Shown here: positions 62,078-64,000 of the stretch, piece by piece
How positions within the stretch are numbered: the first letter of the stretch is position 1
How the letters are laid out: every line of letters starts with the position of its first letter
Source: Mesodorylaimus sp. YZB2_4
Taxonomy: Eukaryota > Nematoda > Enoplea > Dorylaimida > Dorylaimidae
Direction: 5' to 3'
Length of the DNA stretch: 64,000 nt
Assembly (NCBI GenBank): GCA_030248295.1
Contig: JASANH010001278.1
Location: 675,501-739,500 of the forward strand
Program-made: the position numbers and the translations under genes
Notes under the pieces: generated by a model
What the model saw: only the letters and a program-made list of their open reading frames with translations
What the model was told of the DNA's origin: nothing
Databases searched by the model: none

Positions 62078-62240
62078 TAAGCTGGAAGTATAGTTCGATG
62101 CGATGCGCAAAAAAGGCGACGACATTTTGTCAACTAAAATTAAAAAGGTGCCTAAAACGTCGCATCCAACAACCACCAAACTTGGGCTTAGTCATCCATG
62201 TGATCTCTGGTCCCAAATGATTATTATGAGAAGACGACTC

Positions 62241-62440
62241 GTAACTTTAATTATAAGCAGAAGAAAGAAAACATCAATGCAGTCTATCTCATCACATTCA
62301 TTACACCAGAGTGGTTGGAGAAAAGCTGCGCAACAGTTAGTTGTTTCACAGCGGTCCATGCAAACGCCATCGGCTTAGGATGTCGGATCGGATTGTTCAG
62401 ATCGGATAATCCCATCCGAATATTCGGATGGTGATTTTTC
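62241..62440 (+). repeat. dispersed repeat, partner at 2137-2290
   Basis: GTAACTTTAATTAT, CATCAATGCAG and 'catcggcttag' recur from the 2.1 kb copy in the same order. It ends in GGATCGGATT-rich sequence like other GATC-type repeats of the window. Confidence 0.55.
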
Positions 62441-62549
62441 GGATCGGATTGGATATCCGATCAGATCCGGCCCTGAGCCGCAACTGTACTCGTAGATATC
62501 ACTTTTTCCTCGATCCGCTTTTTGCGCTTGTTCCAACACATGTATTTGT

Positions 62550-62949
62550 AGGTATCGCCTGCACATTTCTGGTGGGTGGGAGGGAGTTGCGAGTGGGATT
62601 GAAATGCCAGAAGTTGAAGTTAGGCCGTGTTCTTACCGCAGAAGATGAGATCGTCGAAAGAATTGGCGACCAAATCACGGCCTGATGCTGCTGCCAAAGG
62701 TTGTGAGTCCGCCTTGAAAATACGCATGTTGTTCGCCCCGAATATGTCATCGATTCAATCGAGTACCCCGTGGAGGCACAACCCTCCATCGATTATTTAT
62801 TCGATGTTTGGATCGGACGTCCTCAGCGAAACCGACGACGCTCTCATTTATTTGCCCATCACATCTCCATGCTTGATGCACTCTGTGGAAGGATGGAACA
62901 ATGGTTTTTCAAAGTTGATAGGCCACCACAGTCCCCATTTGGAAATTAA
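62550..62949 (+). other. weak BRCT-like coding trace
   Basis: In one frame, FLVGGRELRVG and LGRVLTAEDEIVERIGDQIT are followed, after two in-frame stops (62684-62686 and 62705-62707), by ENTHVVRPEYVIDSIEY and then DYLFDVW. The THVVxPEYVIDSIE piece looks like the second half of a BRCT domain. The stops and lack of a usable intron between the halves mean this is either a decayed gene, mis-framed exons or chance. Confidence 0.25.
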
Positions 62950-64000
62950 TTGATAGCCTGAAAATTAAGTAGACTGATATCGTGACTGCGCCAAGATGAT
63001 CGTGGTTCAGCTCACACATCGGATACTGAGCTTTTTATGTCCATGACTTGCTTTTTCTTCGGCTGACACGATTTGTGTTTTCAGTTGAAATGATCTGCTT
63101 TTTCTGTCGACAATAATTCTAGTTTGTTGGCTTATTCTTCCATTAAATAGGGGAGTCACAAAATTAGTCACAATCAGCAAACAATTGCCCGTGATTCGTT
63201 TTTCAAAATTATCATTTCTGCAAAATACACCACGCATGAAATTTTAGGTCAAACCTGGAGTCCACCTTACGATTTGTTATCGCTGTGTCATTTTGCACAT
63301 TTAGGTGGGAATATTTACTTTACAAATTCCTTATCAATTCCTTTTTTTGCTGCTTTTTATTGGCCTCGCTGATTTGATGAACTAGTCATGAAGATATTAG
63401 GCAAAAATGAACTGAACATGGCAGTGTCGAGAATGCTGCGGGTGCTGTTGCTGCTTAACCAAGATTTGCGATTTGCTTTTTGTACCACACGAAGCGAGTG
63501 GTTTCTCCCACCTGGCGAGTGTGATTTGGTTTGTTGTCCTCGCATGCACTTTTCGGGCACAATCTAATTCGAGTGTTGTGCGCGCGTAGATCAAAGAAGT
63601 AAGACCTCGTGGACTGGCCACTATAAACAAGAACCAGTCGCCGTCGGCAACAGTGACAAAGTAAAGATGTCGGTTGGAAAGTAAGAGGAGCAGGCCAACT
63701 GTTCTCTCCAATCTTCTTTTGCTGCGCGATTCGTGCCAGTTGGCGAATGTGCGCACGTGCGAATTGTGGAACCAGTTTTTGTGAATGCACAGATTTATGT
63801 GAAAGTGTGCGTATAGTAAGGGGCAGGGCGTGAGCTGCTGGCGGGTTCAGTGTCTTATTCTTTGCTTGTGTACGTATATATTCTCCAGTTTGCGCGACGC
63901 CTTCGCCTTGCAGACAAGGAGAAGACGACTGGCGAGAGCGGCAGTGCTTTGGCATAGGACGACGTCAAACGAATCGGCAGCCGTCACGTCACGAACGGTG
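62950..64000. other. right edge of window, no gene established
   Basis: A 166-residue open frame on the minus strand (63455-63955) and a short plus-strand frame from 63417 (50 residues, several Cys) both lack family signatures and splice support. I leave both uncalled. Confidence 0.35.

Noticed and set aside
63417..63569. 50-residue plus-strand frame with several cysteines
   Set aside because: Too short, no clear signal peptide or promoter, and no second copy to support it.
63455..63955. 166-residue open frame on the minus strand
   Set aside because: No domain, no signal peptide and a composition typical of a random GC-rich frame; overlapping frames on the same strand are also open.

Overview
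The window looks like a stretch of a nematode nuclear genome. Genes are split by short GT-AG introns whose 3' ends mostly read TTTTCAG. One gene encodes a transthyretin-like (TTR) secreted protein, a family known as essentially nematode-specific. Several start codons lie just behind a TTTTCAG-type acceptor, as expected for spliced-leader addition. I cannot name the species. A calpain with EF-hand-like segments and a CARD domain joined to a kinase are both absent from Caenorhabditis-type models as I know them, which hints at a lineage some way from Caenorhabditis.

Layout. 1-12 kb: two diverged copies of one C2H2 zinc-finger gene (1.3-1.9 kb, broken by a stop; 9.0-9.5 kb, intact) and dispersed repeats. 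12.5-17.7 kb: a calpain of at least 14 exons with an intact Cys-His-Asn triad. 20.1-20.6 kb: a two-exon TTR-like gene. 24.3-26.7 kb: an inverted-repeat transposon carrying a THAP-domain gene, with a second transposon inserted in its right arm and a 9-bp target duplication. 30.1-30.9 kb: a decayed LINE reverse transcriptase on the minus strand. 31.3-32.5 kb: an intronless bulb-type-lectin-like gene. 33.7-35.4 kb: a secreted six-domain TIL-type inhibitor. 36.5-38.0 kb: proteasome subunit alpha (PSMA6/pas-1 type), complete in seven exons and 246 codons. 40.3-41.1 kb: a UDP-glucuronosyltransferase pseudogene. 43.6-47.3 kb: a run of three DNA transposons, two of them abutting at one 8-bp target. 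47.4-53.0 kb: a five-exon gene for an N-terminal CARD-like domain plus a C-terminal TKL-like kinase. 53.3-56.8 kb: foldback and terminal-inverted-repeat elements. 57.8-58.3 kb: a four-helix membrane protein. 60.1-61.0 kb: an element with 9-bp duplications enclosing a small secreted-protein ORF. 61.6 kb to the end: repeats and one weak BRCT-like stretch.

The genes do not form an obvious pathway. The proteasome subunit is housekeeping; calpain, the TIL inhibitor, TTR-like protein and lectin are typical intracellular-protease or extracellular/secreted functions. The most unusual gene is the CARD-kinase. The rest of the window is dominated by small non-autonomous DNA elements, several delimited to the base by their target-site duplications.
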